Assembly (NCBI RefSeq): GCF_002139875.1
Contig: NZ_CP018793.1
Coordinates: 1,240,001-1,304,000, forward strand
Length of the DNA: 64,000 bases
Direction: 5' to 3'
From: Campylobacter vicugnae
GTDB lineage: Bacteria > Campylobacterota > Campylobacteria > Campylobacterales > Campylobacteraceae
Shown in pieces: positions 34,557 through 44,834 of this stretch. Below the pieces are notes generated by a model that was given only the letters and a program-made list of their open reading frames with translations, was not told the origin of the DNA and did not search any database. The stretch's first letter is position 1. Every line of letters begins with the position of its first letter. A program made the translations under genes and the position numbers.

Positions 34557-34701
34557 TAGGCTTCCTTTTAGCTTAAATTTGGATTTAAATTTACCATTTT
34601 TTAAATTAAATTTAGATTTATTAAATTTAATATTTATCAATTATAAGCAAATAATTATATAAATTTAGCTACAATCTAAAAGATAAATTTCAAGGAAAAT
34701 C

Positions 34702-34746
34702 ATGGCAATTAAATTTAAATTTACATCAAAAATAGCTACAAAATAA
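34702..34746 (+). other. Short open frame ahead of the flippase gene, probably its displaced true start
   Basis: ATG at 34702 with AAGGA 5 bases upstream opens a 14-codon frame, MAIKFKFTSKIATK. Removing one A from the A4 run at 34740-34743 joins it in frame to the flippase as IATNNQIMYLNLF, giving a natural N-terminus. The flippase ATG at 34754 has no visible ribosome site. So either the sequence has an extra A here, or the flippase is made by reinitiation. Confidence 0.6.
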
Positions 34747-34753
34747 CCAAATT

Positions 34754-36256
34754 ATGTACTTAAATTTATTTACCACTATTACTGTTTTTGCTTTGCAGAC
34801 AGTTATTAATTTTTTCTTAACTCCATATATTTTACGAGTTTTAGGCGATGAAGCTTATGGATTTTTAGCATTAGCAAATTCATTTGTAAATTATGGATTT
34901 ATCCTAACTCTTGTAATTAACTCAGTAGCTAGTAGATTTATCGCTTCAGCTTATCACAAAGGCAATTTTACTAAAGCTTCTAAATTTTATAGTTCAGTTT
35001 TAATGGCTAATCTTATATTTAGCGTTATTGTGGCTTTTATTTCGCTTATATTTTTACTTAAAATTCAATCAATAATAAACATATCTGATACTTTATTAGA
35101 TGATGTACGAGCAACGATGGCTATATATTTTATCAACTTTAGCATTGGATTATTTAATGCTATTTTTAGCGTTCATGCCTTTATTAAAAACCAGATGTAT
35201 CTCATCTCAATTCGCAACGCTATATCCACTACTATATATGCTGGATGTGTGCTTTGGCTATTTTGGGCATTTGAAGCGATGATATATTATACAGCAATAG
35301 CAGCTTTAATATCATCTATTTTTGTATTTTTTAGCGCTTTGGTTTTAAACCGCAAATTTAGGCTAAATTTAATCTTTTCGCCTAAATATTTTAGAATTAA
35401 TTTTATCAAAGTTCTAGCTAGAAGTGGATTATTTAACAGCTTAAATATGCTAAGTCAAGTATTATTAAGTGGGGCTAGCTTGCTTTTGGTTAATATCTTT
35501 ATAAACGCTCTTAGTATGGGGATTTTAGCCATATCTCGCTCAGTTATAATGATAGTTGAAAGCTTTGTAATTACTACAGCAGTAGCATGGGATCCTCGCC
35601 TTGTTCAAATTCATGCAAATGCCAAACCGCTTAAAGATGAAGCAATCTTGGCCATTAAAAGTGTAAGCTTTATAGCCTTACCTTTAATTGCTACTTTTGG
35701 AGTTTTAGCAGATGAGTTTTATAGGCTTTGGCTGCCTTTTAAAAGTAGTGATGAGATAAATTATATTTATGAATTAGTGCTTATTTCTCTTTTGCCATCT
35801 ATTATATTTGCTAGTTCTAGACCTTTAATTAGCACATATTTAATAACTGATAGGCTAAAGCGTCCAGCACTTGTTACGCTATTTATGGCTGTTTGTGTAT
35901 TTTGCGTACAGATTATTGGGTTAGCTTTTTTTAATTTTGGGCTAAAAGAGATAGTAATGACTATTACTATAGGAATTAGCTTAAAAATTACCCTATTTGA
36001 TGTTGCTAATGCTGGAGTAAATTTAGGCCTTAAATTTAGCACTTTTTATCCTATATATTTTAAAAGTCTTGGTGTTTTTGTTTTAATTACAGCTATTATA
36101 TATCCATTTTCCAATATATTAAATATAAGTAATTGGCTTGAGTTTTTGATATATGCTGTAGTTATCTCAACTTTGGGTTATTTAATAGCTTTTATGATAA
36201 TATTTACAAAAGAACAAAGAGCAATATTTATAGGTAAGATTAGGGGGAGATTTTGA
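34754..36256 (+). CDS. wzx: Wzx-type polysaccharide flippase of the pgl locus
   Basis: 500 aa, about 12-14 transmembrane segments, with N-terminal TPYILRVLGDEAYGFLALANS typical of Wzx/MOP-family lipid-linked oligosaccharide flippases. It stands at the head of the pgl cluster where C. jejuni carries PglK, an ABC-type flippase; no Walker motifs are present here. It probably moves the lipid-linked oligosaccharide to the periplasm for PglB. The N-terminus may be longer (see the short frame upstream). The stop overlaps the next gene's TTG start. Confidence 0.85.
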   Translation: MYLNLFTTITVFALQTVINFFLTPYILRVLGDEAYGFLALANSFVNYGFILTLVINSVASRFIASAYHKGNFTKASKFYSSVLMANLIFSVIVAFISLIFLLKIQSIINISDTLLDDVRATMAIYFINFSIGLFNAIFSVHAFIKNQMYLISIRNAISTTIYAGCVLWLFWAFEAMIYYTAIAALISSIFVFFSALVLNRKFRLNLIFSPKYFRINFIKVLARSGLFNSLNMLSQVLLSGASLLLVNIFINALSMGILAISRSVIMIVESFVITTAVAWDPRLVQIHANAKPLKDEAILAIKSVSFIALPLIATFGVLADEFYRLWLPFKSSDEINYIYELVLISLLPSIIFASSRPLISTYLITDRLKRPALVTLFMAVCVFCVQIIGLAFFNFGLKEIVMTITIGISLKITLFDVANAGVNLGLKFSTFYPIYFKSLGVFVLITAIIYPFSNILNISNWLEFLIYAVVISTLGYLIAFMIIFTKEQRAIFIGKIRGRF

Positions 36257-37287
36257 AAATTGCGTTTGTTATCTCTACGCTTGGATTTGGTGGGGCTGAA
36301 AGAGTGCTAAGCATAGTAGCAAACCGCCTAAGCTGCGAACATAGCGTAAGTATTATTAAATTTGATAACCAAGAGCCATTTTATAAAATTAACGATAGTG
36401 TAAAAATTATAAATTTAACCACATCAAATGGTGGATTTTTAAATTTAAAAAAGCGATTTAGTAAGATTTTTGCTCTAAGAGATATATTTAAAAGCGGCCA
36501 ATATGATGTAGTTATCAGCTTTATGGATAGCACAAACCTACTTTGTTTAATAGCAAATTTAACCCTAAAACAAAAGCTAATAATCTCAGAACATAGCGAC
36601 CATAGCTTTTTACCTTTAAAATGGCAAATGGCAAAAAGAGTGCTATATCCATTTTGCGATGCTCTATCAGTACTAAGCAAAAGCGACTATCAATACTACA
36701 GCTATGTAAAAAATAGATCAATAATATATAATCCATTTTTTGGAGATGATGAAAATATAGAGTATCAAAAGGAGAATTTAATCCTTTTTGTCGGTAGATT
36801 AGAAAAAGTCAAAGGATGTGATATATTTTTAAACTCACTTAAAGAGTGTGATTTAGGTGATTATAGTGTTGAAATTTGTGGTAATGGTAGTGAGTTTAAT
36901 ACCCTTAAAAATGAATTTAAAAGTAAAAAAATTAAATTTTTAGGCACTGTAAATGATATAAAAAATCACTACAAAAGAGCCAAAATCATAGTCTCAAGCT
37001 CACGCAATGAAGGGCTTGGCAATGCTTTAATTGAGGCTTGTTTTTATAATATTGCAAGAGTTGCCACGCCTACAATTGGTGCTTGTGAGCTAATTGATGA
37101 TAACAAAAATGGATTAATAAGCGATGATTTTACACCACAAAGCTTGGCTAAAAAATTAAATTTAGCCATAAAAGATGAAGCTTTAAGAGCTAAATTGGCT
37201 AAAAACGCATTTGATTCTAGAGGTAAATTTGAATTAGAAAATATATATCAAGAGTGGCTAAAACTTATAAATAAGGCCTTAAAATGA
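36253..37287 (+). CDS. pglH: PglH-like GT4 glycosyltransferase, first copy
   Basis: 344 aa GT-B enzyme. N-terminus IAFVISTLGFGGAERVLSIVANRL, then IISEHSDHSFLPLKW and the donor-site part LILFVGRLEKVKGCD with SSSRNEGLGNALIEA. The sequence resembles PglH, the GalNAc transferase that extends the undecaprenyl-linked glycan. The start is a TTG with GGGGGAG before it. The stop overlaps the next ATG. The sugar added cannot be told from sequence. Confidence 0.8.
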   Translation: MKIAFVISTLGFGGAERVLSIVANRLSCEHSVSIIKFDNQEPFYKINDSVKIINLTTSNGGFLNLKKRFSKIFALRDIFKSGQYDVVISFMDSTNLLCLIANLTLKQKLIISEHSDHSFLPLKWQMAKRVLYPFCDALSVLSKSDYQYYSYVKNRSIIYNPFFGDDENIEYQKENLILFVGRLEKVKGCDIFLNSLKECDLGDYSVEICGNGSEFNTLKNEFKSKKIKFLGTVNDIKNHYKRAKIIVSSSRNEGLGNALIEACFYNIARVATPTIGACELIDDNKNGLISDDFTPQSLAKKLNLAIKDEALRAKLAKNAFDSRGKFELENIYQEWLKLINKALK

Positions 37288-38318
37288 AAATAATGCTAGT
37301 AATTTCAGCTCTTAGAAATGGTGGGGCCGAGCGTGTAGTAGAGCTTTTAAGTCATGAATTAGGCAAAAATCATCAAATAGAAACCCTATATTTTGAAGAG
37401 AATTTAAACCTATATAAAATCAGTGGCAAACTCACCCATCTAAATCTTTACAAAAATAGAAATTGGCTTAGTAAATTTAGCAAATTCTTTAAAATTCGAG
37501 CATATATCAAAAGCGCCAATCCAGATCTAATAATCTCATTTATGGATCAAACAAATATAAATATAATACTCTCAACAATCTTTACAAATAGAAAAATTAT
37601 CGCCACTGAACATGTAAGCTATGATCTATTACAATCTAAAATTTGGAGAAGAATTAGAGATTTTAGCTATAAATTTTGCGATGCATTAGTAGTACTTAGC
37701 AAAAGAGATAAAGAGTATTATAATTTTGTTAAAAGATGTAAAATCATATACAATCCACTATTTAACAAGCCTAAAAATATAATCAAAAAAGAAAAACTAA
37801 TCCTAAGCGTAGGCAGACTTGAGCCAGTAAAAGGGTATGATTTATATCTAAATTCACTTGCTTTAGTAGATAAAAATCTATTAAAAGAGTATAAAATCGT
37901 AATTGCTGGAGATGGCACTCAAGCAAACGCTCTTAAAACACAAGCTAAGAATTTAAATCTTAATGTAGAGTTTTTAGGACATGTGCGTGATATTAACAAG
38001 CTATATCAAAGGGCTGAAATTTTAGTTCTTCCTAGTCTTAGCGAGGCTTTTGGAAATGTTTTAAATGAGGCTGGGGCTTATAATATAGCAAGAATTAGCA
38101 CTCCAACAGCTGGAGCTTTAGAGATTTTAAACAACAATAAAGACTCACTAATAGCCAAAGATTTTACTCCACAAGCCTTAAGTTTGTGTATTACTAAAAT
38201 GATTGAAGATAGTAATTTAAGAGAAAATTTGATAAAAAATATAAACCTAGATAAATTCTCTTCGCAAAATATTATATCAGAGTGGAACAAACTAATTAAA
38301 GAGCTAAAAGGAAAATAA
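37284..38318 (+). CDS. PglH-like GT4 glycosyltransferase, second copy
   Basis: 344 aa, same length as the gene before it and similar throughout: MLVISALRNGGAERVVELL, IIATEHVSYDLLQSKIW, LILSVGRLEPVKGYDLYLNSL, LPSLSEAFGNVLNEA. It looks like a tandem duplicate of the PglH-like gene that has diverged. In C. jejuni this place is held by PglI, a GT2 enzyme adding a glucose branch; here there is no PglI. The pair may add successive or different HexNAc units. Confidence 0.78.
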   Translation: MKIMLVISALRNGGAERVVELLSHELGKNHQIETLYFEENLNLYKISGKLTHLNLYKNRNWLSKFSKFFKIRAYIKSANPDLIISFMDQTNINIILSTIFTNRKIIATEHVSYDLLQSKIWRRIRDFSYKFCDALVVLSKRDKEYYNFVKRCKIIYNPLFNKPKNIIKKEKLILSVGRLEPVKGYDLYLNSLALVDKNLLKEYKIVIAGDGTQANALKTQAKNLNLNVEFLGHVRDINKLYQRAEILVLPSLSEAFGNVLNEAGAYNIARISTPTAGALEILNNNKDSLIAKDFTPQALSLCITKMIEDSNLRENLIKNINLDKFSSQNIISEWNKLIKELKGK

Positions 38319-39439
38319 TGAAAAAAATATCTCTATTTATATACTCAATGGCCGGCGGTGGAGCTGAGCGTGTAGTCTCAAATTTGCTTAGCGAACTTGT
38401 AAATTATTATGAGGTATATTTAATTTTAATGAACAATAGAATATCTTATAAAATACCTCACGATGTAAAAATTCACTATCTAGAAAACTCAAATCCTTTT
38501 GAAAGTGGGATTTTAAAATTTGCTAAACTCCCATTTTTAGCCCTAAAATACAAAAAATTTTGCGATGATGTTGGGATTGATATGCACTTTGTATGGATGA
38601 ATAGACCATGCTATGTAGCGGCTTTAGCAAGACTTTTTGGGGATAAAAAACCACTTGTCTTAAATGAATGCTCAACTCCATCTGTGCTATATGCTAGTAA
38701 TAATTTAAAATCTAAAATTAGCAAATTCTTACTTAAATGGCTATATCCAAAAGCTGATTTTATCTATCCAAATAGTTTAGGAAATTTAATTGATTTACGA
38801 GATAATTTTGGTATAGAAGCAAATAAAATGAAAGTGCTATATAATGCTATTGATCTAGAAGATATCCAAGCAAAATCAAACGAACCAATTGAATTTAAAG
38901 GGGAGTTTTTTTTAAGTGTGGGAAGATTAGATAGTGGCAAAAATCATGAGTTATTAATTAAAGCTTATGCTAAACTTAAAAACTGCGATAAATCTCTTAT
39001 AATTTTAGGCGATGGAGTTTTAAGAAAAAAATTAGAAGCATTAATAAAAGAGTTAAATTTAGAAGATAGAGTCTTTTTACCAGGTTTTGATAATAATCCA
39101 TATAAATATATGTCAAAATGTTATGCCTTTGTATTTGTAAGTCTATTTGAAGGATTTTCTAATGCATTAATAGAAGCTTTAGCATGCGGTAAGCTAGTTA
39201 TTACAAGTGAACATAAAAGTGGAGCCAAAGAGCTAATGGGAGAAAATGAGTGGGGATATTTAGTACCAGTAGATAATCAAGAAGCAACACAAAAAGCAAT
39301 GCAAAGAGCAATTGATGAACCAGACTTTGTAAAATATTATGAAAAAAACGCTATCATAAGAGCTAAAGAATTTAATAAAAAAACAATAGCAAAAAATCTT
39401 ATAAATGAGTTAGAGGAGATATATGCAACTTCTAAATAG
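38318..39439 (+). CDS. pglJ: PglJ GT4 glycosyltransferase
   Basis: 373 aa. It follows the C. jejuni PglJ pattern closely: ISLFIYSMAGGGAERVVSNLL, VYLILMNNRISYKIP, LPFLALKYKKFCDDVGID, VLNECSTPSVLYASNN, LYNAIDLEDIQAKS, FFLSVGRLDSGKNHELLIKAYAKL and LPGFDNNPYKYMSKC. PglJ adds the second GalNAc of the heptasaccharide in C. jejuni. The gene overlaps pglB by 17 bases. Confidence 0.9.
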   Translation: MKKISLFIYSMAGGGAERVVSNLLSELVNYYEVYLILMNNRISYKIPHDVKIHYLENSNPFESGILKFAKLPFLALKYKKFCDDVGIDMHFVWMNRPCYVAALARLFGDKKPLVLNECSTPSVLYASNNLKSKISKFLLKWLYPKADFIYPNSLGNLIDLRDNFGIEANKMKVLYNAIDLEDIQAKSNEPIEFKGEFFLSVGRLDSGKNHELLIKAYAKLKNCDKSLIILGDGVLRKKLEALIKELNLEDRVFLPGFDNNPYKYMSKCYAFVFVSLFEGFSNALIEALACGKLVITSEHKSGAKELMGENEWGYLVPVDNQEATQKAMQRAIDEPDFVKYYEKNAIIRAKEFNKKTIAKNLINELEEIYATSK

Positions 39440-41513
39440 ATATCAAATTCCAATATTTATAATAATTGCCTATCTTTTTGCTATTTTATGCAGAATGGAG
39501 TGGGTAGTTTGGGCAAGTGGATATAGTGATTTTATCTGGAATAATCAATTAATGATTAGCACAAATGATGGATATGCTTATGCTGAAGGCGCTAGAGATA
39601 TGATAGCTGGATTTCACCAGCCAAATGATCTTAGCTACTATGGCACTCCACTTTCTACATTGACATTTTTACTAGCTAAAATTCTACCAGTTAGCTTAGA
39701 AACAATTATGGTATATTTAAGCGTATTTTTAGCTTCGCTTATTGTGGTGCCGATGATATTAATAGGAAAAGAATTTGGCCATGTTAAAGAATTTTTTGTT
39801 GCTAGTCTCCTTGCATCAATCGCAAACAGCTACTACAATCGCACAATGGCTGGATATTATGATACTGATATGTTGGTAATTGTTTTACCACTTTTTGCTA
39901 TTTGGGGGCTTATTAGATTACACTTTAGAGGTGATTTAGGCTCATTTTTAATAATCTCAATATCTATGCTAATATATAATTGGTGGTATCCATCTAGCTA
40001 TACACTATGTGTGGCTATGACTATATTTTATGCACTCTATACTATAGTTTTTGAACGCAAAAATTTACGCAACTATCAAGCAATTTTATTTATGATTTTA
40101 GCTATTACAGCAGCTTCATATATATTTAAATTGGCTCTTATTTTAGCTCTTTTTGGGCTTATATATTTTAGGTCATATTGGTTAAATTTCAAACTTATGG
40201 CGATGCTTTTTATTGCTGTTTTAGCTCTATTTATAGCATTTGGCGGATTAAATCCTATATGGTTTCAAGCTAAGTTTTATCTATTTAGAAGTTTAGGTGA
40301 TAGCAGCTCATTAGCATTTTATTTTTATAATGTCAATCAAACTATAATGGAATCAGGCAGAATAGATTTAGATCTATTTACCCAAAGAATTAGCGGACAC
40401 TGGAGTATCTTTATAGCTGGTGTTATAGGATATGTATTGCTATGTGTGAAATTTAGAATATTTTTAGTAGCAATTCCTATGGTTGGTCTTGGATTTTTAG
40501 CACTAAAAGGTGGATTAAGATTTACTATATATGCAGTGCCAATTATAGCTATGGGATTTGGTTTTTTACTATTTTATATACTAAATAAGGCTAAAATTGC
40601 AAGATTAAATTTAATCGCTGGCATTATAACTGCTTTAGCTTTAATGCCTTCACTAATACATATCTATTATTATAAGCCATCAAGCGTATTATTTAAAACC
40701 GAAGTAAATGTATTAGATAAATTAGGTAAAATAGCTGATCGTGAAGATTATACGCTTGCTTGGTGGGATTATGGATATGCTATTAGATATTATAGCGATA
40801 CAAAGACCTTAATTGATGGTGGCAAACATTTAGGTAGAGAAAACTACGCAGTAAGCTATGCCCTAACCATGCCGCCAACAAGCTCAGCTAATATGGCACG
40901 ATTAGAAGTAGAATATACTCAAAAGGGTTATGAACAAAACTACAATGGTAAAAATTTAGAACAAATTTTAAAAGATTACAACTATGATGAGCTTGGCAAA
41001 TTTTTAAGCGATATTAAAAAAGATAAATTCAGCTTGCCACAAAAAAGCCGTGATATATACTATTTTTTACCAGATAGAATGATGGGGATATTTCCAGTAG
41101 TAGCTAAATTTTCAAGGTTAGACTTATTAAATGGCAAGGAGTGGGCTGATCCATTTTTTGTTATTGCGACAAACTTTGCTCAAGTAGATAATGGAATTTC
41201 TCTAAATAATGGCATAATAATCTCAAATGACGCTACTCATATTGAGCTAAATGGGCAGAAATTTAGAGTAAATAGCTATATAGAGACTAAATATGATGAG
41301 AATATGAAGCTTAAAAAAACTATTCATAATATAGACAATCTAGCTGATATATATCTAATTTATATGGTAGATTATGGAAGATTTATTTTACTTGATAAAG
41401 AGATGTTTGAAAGTAGCTATATCCAGCTTTTTGTACTTGAAAACTACGCTGGTACTCCATTTGAGCCTGTAATCCTTGACCCTGCTGCTAAGGTATATAA
41501 ATTAAAAAGGTAA
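39423..41513 (+). CDS. pglB: PglB oligosaccharyltransferase
   Basis: Transfers the assembled glycan from lipid to asparagine in D/E-x-N-x-S/T sequons in the periplasm. 696 aa (713 in C. jejuni). Thirteen or so transmembrane helices fill residues 1-420; the catalytic motif WWDYG lies in YTLAWWDYGYAIRYYSDTK at the start of the periplasmic domain. Asp in SYYNRTMAGYYDTDM and the early SGYSDFIWNN match catalytic acidic residues of the family. It lies centrally in the pgl cluster. Confidence 0.96.
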   Translation: MQLLNRYQIPIFIIIAYLFAILCRMEWVVWASGYSDFIWNNQLMISTNDGYAYAEGARDMIAGFHQPNDLSYYGTPLSTLTFLLAKILPVSLETIMVYLSVFLASLIVVPMILIGKEFGHVKEFFVASLLASIANSYYNRTMAGYYDTDMLVIVLPLFAIWGLIRLHFRGDLGSFLIISISMLIYNWWYPSSYTLCVAMTIFYALYTIVFERKNLRNYQAILFMILAITAASYIFKLALILALFGLIYFRSYWLNFKLMAMLFIAVLALFIAFGGLNPIWFQAKFYLFRSLGDSSSLAFYFYNVNQTIMESGRIDLDLFTQRISGHWSIFIAGVIGYVLLCVKFRIFLVAIPMVGLGFLALKGGLRFTIYAVPIIAMGFGFLLFYILNKAKIARLNLIAGIITALALMPSLIHIYYYKPSSVLFKTEVNVLDKLGKIADREDYTLAWWDYGYAIRYYSDTKTLIDGGKHLGRENYAVSYALTMPPTSSANMARLEVEYTQKGYEQNYNGKNLEQILKDYNYDELGKFLSDIKKDKFSLPQKSRDIYYFLPDRMMGIFPVVAKFSRLDLLNGKEWADPFFVIATNFAQVDNGISLNNGIIISNDATHIELNGQKFRVNSYIETKYDENMKLKKTIHNIDNLADIYLIYMVDYGRFILLDKEMFESSYIQLFVLENYAGTPFEPVILDPAAKVYKLKR

Positions 41514-41516
41514 TAT

Positions 41517-42632
41517 ATGACTATAGGATTTTTATCTCACTCTGATATGAGTATATATCATTTTAGATTGCCTATTATGCGAGCCTTAAAAGAACTAGGT
41601 CATGAGGTTATAGCTATTGTTCCAAATGGTAGCTACAATAACTTTATTAGTGCTGAGTTTAAATTGGTAAATTATGATATAGATAAGGCTAGTTTAAATC
41701 CGCTTAGAATATTTAAAGATAGTGCAAATCTAGCTAAAATTTTAAAATCTCTAAATTTGGATATGATTCAAACTTCTGCTCATAAATCCAATATATTTGG
41801 CACTCTTGCAGCTAAAAAAGCAGGTATAAAATATATAGTAAATTTAGTTGAAGGATTGGGTAGCTTTTATATCTCAAATTCAGCTAAAAATAGAGTTATT
41901 AGAGCTATTATAGAGTTTTTATATTTTATAACTTTTAGATTATCAAATGCTACAATCTTTGTCAATGATTCAGACCCAAACTATATGCTAAGCCATCACC
42001 TAATCCCAAAAAACAAGATAATTCGCATTAAAAGCGTAGGTATTGATGCAAGTAAATTTGACCCACAAAGTGTAACTCCATATGATTTTCAAAGCAGTAA
42101 AAAAATAGTTTTGATGATAGCTAGAGCATTAAAAGATAAAGGCGTAATAGAGTTTTATCAAGCAGCTAAAATTTTAAAAGATAGAGATGATTGTGAATTT
42201 GTTTTTGTCGGCTCAAGCGATCTAGGAAACGCCTCGAGTTTAGATGAGAGCTTCTTATCTTCGCCTTATGTTAAACATATTAGTTGGAGTAATGAGGTAG
42301 CAAATATGTTACGCTCTTGCTATTTATTTGTCCTTCCTAGCTACAAAGAGGGCTTTCCACGAACAGTACTAGAGGCGATGAGTATGGCAAAACCATCAGT
42401 TGTAAGCGACTGCGATGGGTGCAAAGAGGCTATAGAAAATGGAATTAATGGGTTAATTTGTAAAACAAAAGATCCAAAAGATTTAGCTAGTAAAATTGCT
42501 ACTCTTTTAGATGATGAGAATTTAGCCAATTATATGGGGCAAAATGGTAGAAAGATAGTTTTAAACCACTATAACCAACCACTCATAACTGCTAAATATA
42601 TTAAATTTTATAAGGAATTAACCGGTGTATAG
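41517..42632 (+). CDS. pglA: PglA GT4 glycosyltransferase
   Basis: 371 aa. Near match in layout to C. jejuni Pgl[113 protein letters not shown]. PglA adds the first GalNAc to undecaprenyl-diphospho-bacillosamine. It ends inside the start of pglC (8-base overlap). Confidence 0.93.
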   Translation: MTIGFLSHSDMSIYHFRLPIMRALKELGHEVIAIVPNGSYNNFISAEFKLVNYDIDKASLNPLRIFKDSANLAKILKSLNLDMIQTSAHKSNIFGTLAAKKAGIKYIVNLVEGLGSFYISNSAKNRVIRAIIEFLYFITFRLSNATIFVNDSDPNYMLSHHLIPKNKIIRIKSVGIDASKFDPQSVTPYDFQSSKKIVLMIARALKDKGVIEFYQAAKILKDRDDCEFVFVGSSDLGNASSLDESFLSSPYVKHISWSNEVANMLRSCYLFVLPSYKEGFPRTVLEAMSMAKPSVVSDCDGCKEAIENGINGLICKTKDPKDLASKIATLLDDENLANYMGQNGRKIVLNHYNQPLITAKYIKFYKELTGV

Positions 42633-43230
42633 ATATTTTTTTAAACGAGTATTTGATATTTTAGGAGCTTTGATTTTAATTATTTTAACACTTCCAGTGA
42701 TGATATGGGCATATTTTGCTATTAAAAAACATCTTGGTTCTCCAGTTATATTTACTCAATCTCGCCCAGGCAAAGATGAAAAGATATTTAAAATTTACAA
42801 ATTTCGCTCAATGAGCGATGCTAGAGATGAAAATGGAAATCTACTTAGTGATGAGATTCGCCTTGGTGAATTTGGCAAAAGACTTAGAGCGCTTAGCATA
42901 GATGAGCTTCCGCAGCTCTTTAATGTATTAAAAGGCGATATGAGCTTCATAGGTCCAAGACCGCTGTTAATAGAGTATCTACCACTATACTCAAACGAAC
43001 AAAAACGCCGCCACAATGTCCGACCAGGAATTACAGGCCTTGCGCAAGTAAATGGCAGAAATGCTATTAGCTGGAAGGAGAAATTTGAATTTGATACATA
43101 TTACGCTGATAATCTAAGCTTGATCTTAGATATCAAAATTGCCATCAAAACTATTCAAAAAGTAATCAAAAAAGATGGAGTAAATAAAGAAGGGATGGCA
43201 ACTACGGAGAAATTCAATGGCTACAACTAG
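42625..43230 (+). CDS. pglC: PglC phosphoglycosyl transferase
   Basis: 201 aa monotopic phosphoglycosyl transferase that links di-N-acetylbacillosamine phosphate to undecaprenyl phosphate, starting glycan assembly. Re-entrant membrane helix about residues 9-32 ([23 protein letters not shown]). Catalytic region [29 protein letters not shown] (Asp-Glu pair) and [25 protein letters not shown] are as in PglC. It ends [14 protein letters not shown], like C. jejuni. The start is a GTG (ACCGGTGTATAG). Confidence 0.95.
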   Translation: MYRYFFKRVFDILGALILIILTLPVMIWAYFAIKKHLGSPVIFTQSRPGKDEKIFKIYKFRSMSDARDENGNLLSDEIRLGEFGKRLRALSIDELPQLFNVLKGDMSFIGPRPLLIEYLPLYSNEQKRRHNVRPGITGLAQVNGRNAISWKEKFEFDTYYADNLSLILDIKIAIKTIQKVIKKDGVNKEGMATTEKFNGYN

Positions 43231-43801
43231 CTTATATATCTATGGCAACGGCGGTCACGCTAAGGTAGTAGCCGATATAGCTAGAGCAAACGGCTATGAT
43301 AATTTGATATTTTTAGATGATAATAGCGATATGAAATTTAACTCAAATTTGCCAAAACACCCAATTATCATCGCTATTGGCAACGCTTTAATTAGACAAA
43401 AATTGCAAAATTTGGTTTTGTCAAGCGGATTTGAGTTAATTACGCTAATCCACCCTACAGCAGTAATAGGCAGTGATGTAACTATCGGCAATGGGAGCGT
43501 GGTAATGCCAGGCGCTATAATCAATACTAAAAGCACAATTGGCAATGGAGTTATTATAAATAGTGGTGCGATAATAGAACATGAATGCACAATTGGCGAT
43601 TTTGCTCACATCTGTCCAGGCGTGGCAATAGCTGGAGGATCACTTGTAGGAGAGCGTTCATGGATCGGTATTGGCTCAAGCGTTATCCAAAATATTACAA
43701 TAAAACCAGATATTACAATTGGTGCTGGAAGTGTAGTGGTTAAAGATATTTTAGAAGGTAGCTTAGCATACGGAAATCCATGCAGGGTAGTAAAGAGCTA
43801 A
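43217..43801 (+). CDS. pglD: PglD acetyltransferase
   Basis: 194 aa. Acetylates the UDP-4-amino sugar to make UDP-di-N-acetylbacillosamine, the donor for PglC. N-terminal Rossmann-like part [22 protein letters not shown], then hexapeptide repeats (left-handed beta helix) from about residue 85 ([29 protein letters not shown]...), with the catalytic histidine likely in [20 protein letters not shown]. It overlaps pglC by 14 bases and ends the cluster. PglE and PglF are not in the window. Confidence 0.94.
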   Translation: MATTSLYIYGNGGHAKVVADIARANGYDNLIFLDDNSDMKFNSNLPKHPIIIAIGNALIRQKLQNLVLSSGFELITLIHPTAVIGSDVTIGNGSVVMPGAIINTKSTIGNGVIINSGAIIEHECTIGDFAHICPGVAIAGGSLVGERSWIGIGSSVIQNITIKPDITIGAGSVVVKDILEGSLAYGNPCRVVKS

Positions 43802-44196
43802 ACTTGCTGTGATTTATTGTACATCTGTTTGTTTAAATTTGTATAGTTATATAGATTAAGCTAGATTTATCTATTTGACAAATTTGACTTTTTAGCTTAT
43901 ATTTTTGCAATTATAAATAACTTCTATATATTATAATATATTGCTATCATTTATAATAAGTATTTGATTTACTTTATCTCTATTGAGATTGGCTTTTATT
44001 TTATTATTTTGCTTTTAATTTTAATAGATAATAATTTAATAAAATTATCTTAGCGTATCCATAATAATACATCTTTATTATACTACAATCACTAAAAATA
44101 ATCTGATTAAAATTGCAATATAAAATAATCTTTCTAAAAATTCTCAAAATTATTTTTATAATACTATCTATTTATATATTAAATTATAACAATAAA
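43802..44196. other. Convergent AT-rich intergenic region, nothing recognised
   Basis: 395 bases between the end of pglD and the end of the ABC ATPase gene, which face each other. About 80% A+T with many short TTATA-type runs. I see no open frame with a ribosome site, no strong hairpin, no tRNA and no repeat. Terminators for both operons may be here but none stands out. Confidence 0.6.
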
Positions 44197-44832
44197 TTAA
44201 ATTTTAGTTAGAGTATAGTTAGCTAATTGATATCTATCATCGCATAATTTAGCTAAATCATCATCATGAGTTACTAAGACTAAAGCGGCATTATTAGCGC
44301 TTACATAATCAAAAATTACACTCATTACCTCTTTTGCAGTGGCTTGGTCTAGATTGCCAGTTGGCTCATCGGCAAATATAATCTTAGGCTTTTTAGCTAA
44401 AACTCTAGCTATACTTACGCGTTGCTGTTGGCCGCCACTTAATTCGCCAATTTTTTGATTAACTACCTTATCTATTTTCAACGCTTCTAGCAACTTTGGA
44501 TCTATCTTTTGACCGCTTAAAATTGTAGCAAGTTCAATATTTTCAAATCCATTAAATCCCTTAAAAAGATAGTGCGCTTGAAAAATAATACCAAAATCAT
44601 ATCTGCGTATTTTTAGAAGCTCACTATTGCTTAATTGGTAAAGTGATTTATTATTATAGATAACTTCGCCAGAATAAGGCGGTAAAAGTGTAGATAAAAT
44701 ATGTAAAATTGTGGATTTCCCGCTACCACTAACTCCCATAATAGCAGTAGTAGTAGCAGGTTTTATATCTAAGTTTATATCATTAAAAAGCGTATAATCA
44801 AACTTATGAGTTAAATTTAACGCTTTTAGCAT
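44197..44832 (-). CDS. ABC transporter ATP-binding protein, LolD/MacB-like
   Basis: 211 aa. Walker [18 protein letters not shown]-loop [12 protein letters not shown], signature [18 protein letters not shown], Walker [13 protein letters not shown] and the switch histidine in LVTHDDD. This subgroup works with MacB/LolC/E-type permeases in lipoprotein release or envelope export. No permease gene is adjacent. It lies two bases after tsf in the same direction. Confidence 0.85.
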   Translation of the reverse strand: MLKALNLTHKFDYTLFNDINLDIKPATTTAIMGVSGSGKSTILHILSTLLPPYSGEVIYNNKSLYQLSNSELLKIRRYDFGIIFQAHYLFKGFNGFENIELATILSGQKIDPKLLEALKIDKVVNQKIGELSGGQQQRVSIARVLAKKPKIIFADEPTGNLDQATAKEVMSVIFDYVSANNAALVLVTHDDDLAKLCDDRYQLANYTLTKI

Positions 44833-44834
44833 AA

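Noticed and set aside
43802-44196. Possible small gene or ncRNA between pglD and the ABC ATPase
   Set aside because: No start with a ribosome site, no stable hairpin and no repeat; composition is uniformly AT-rich.
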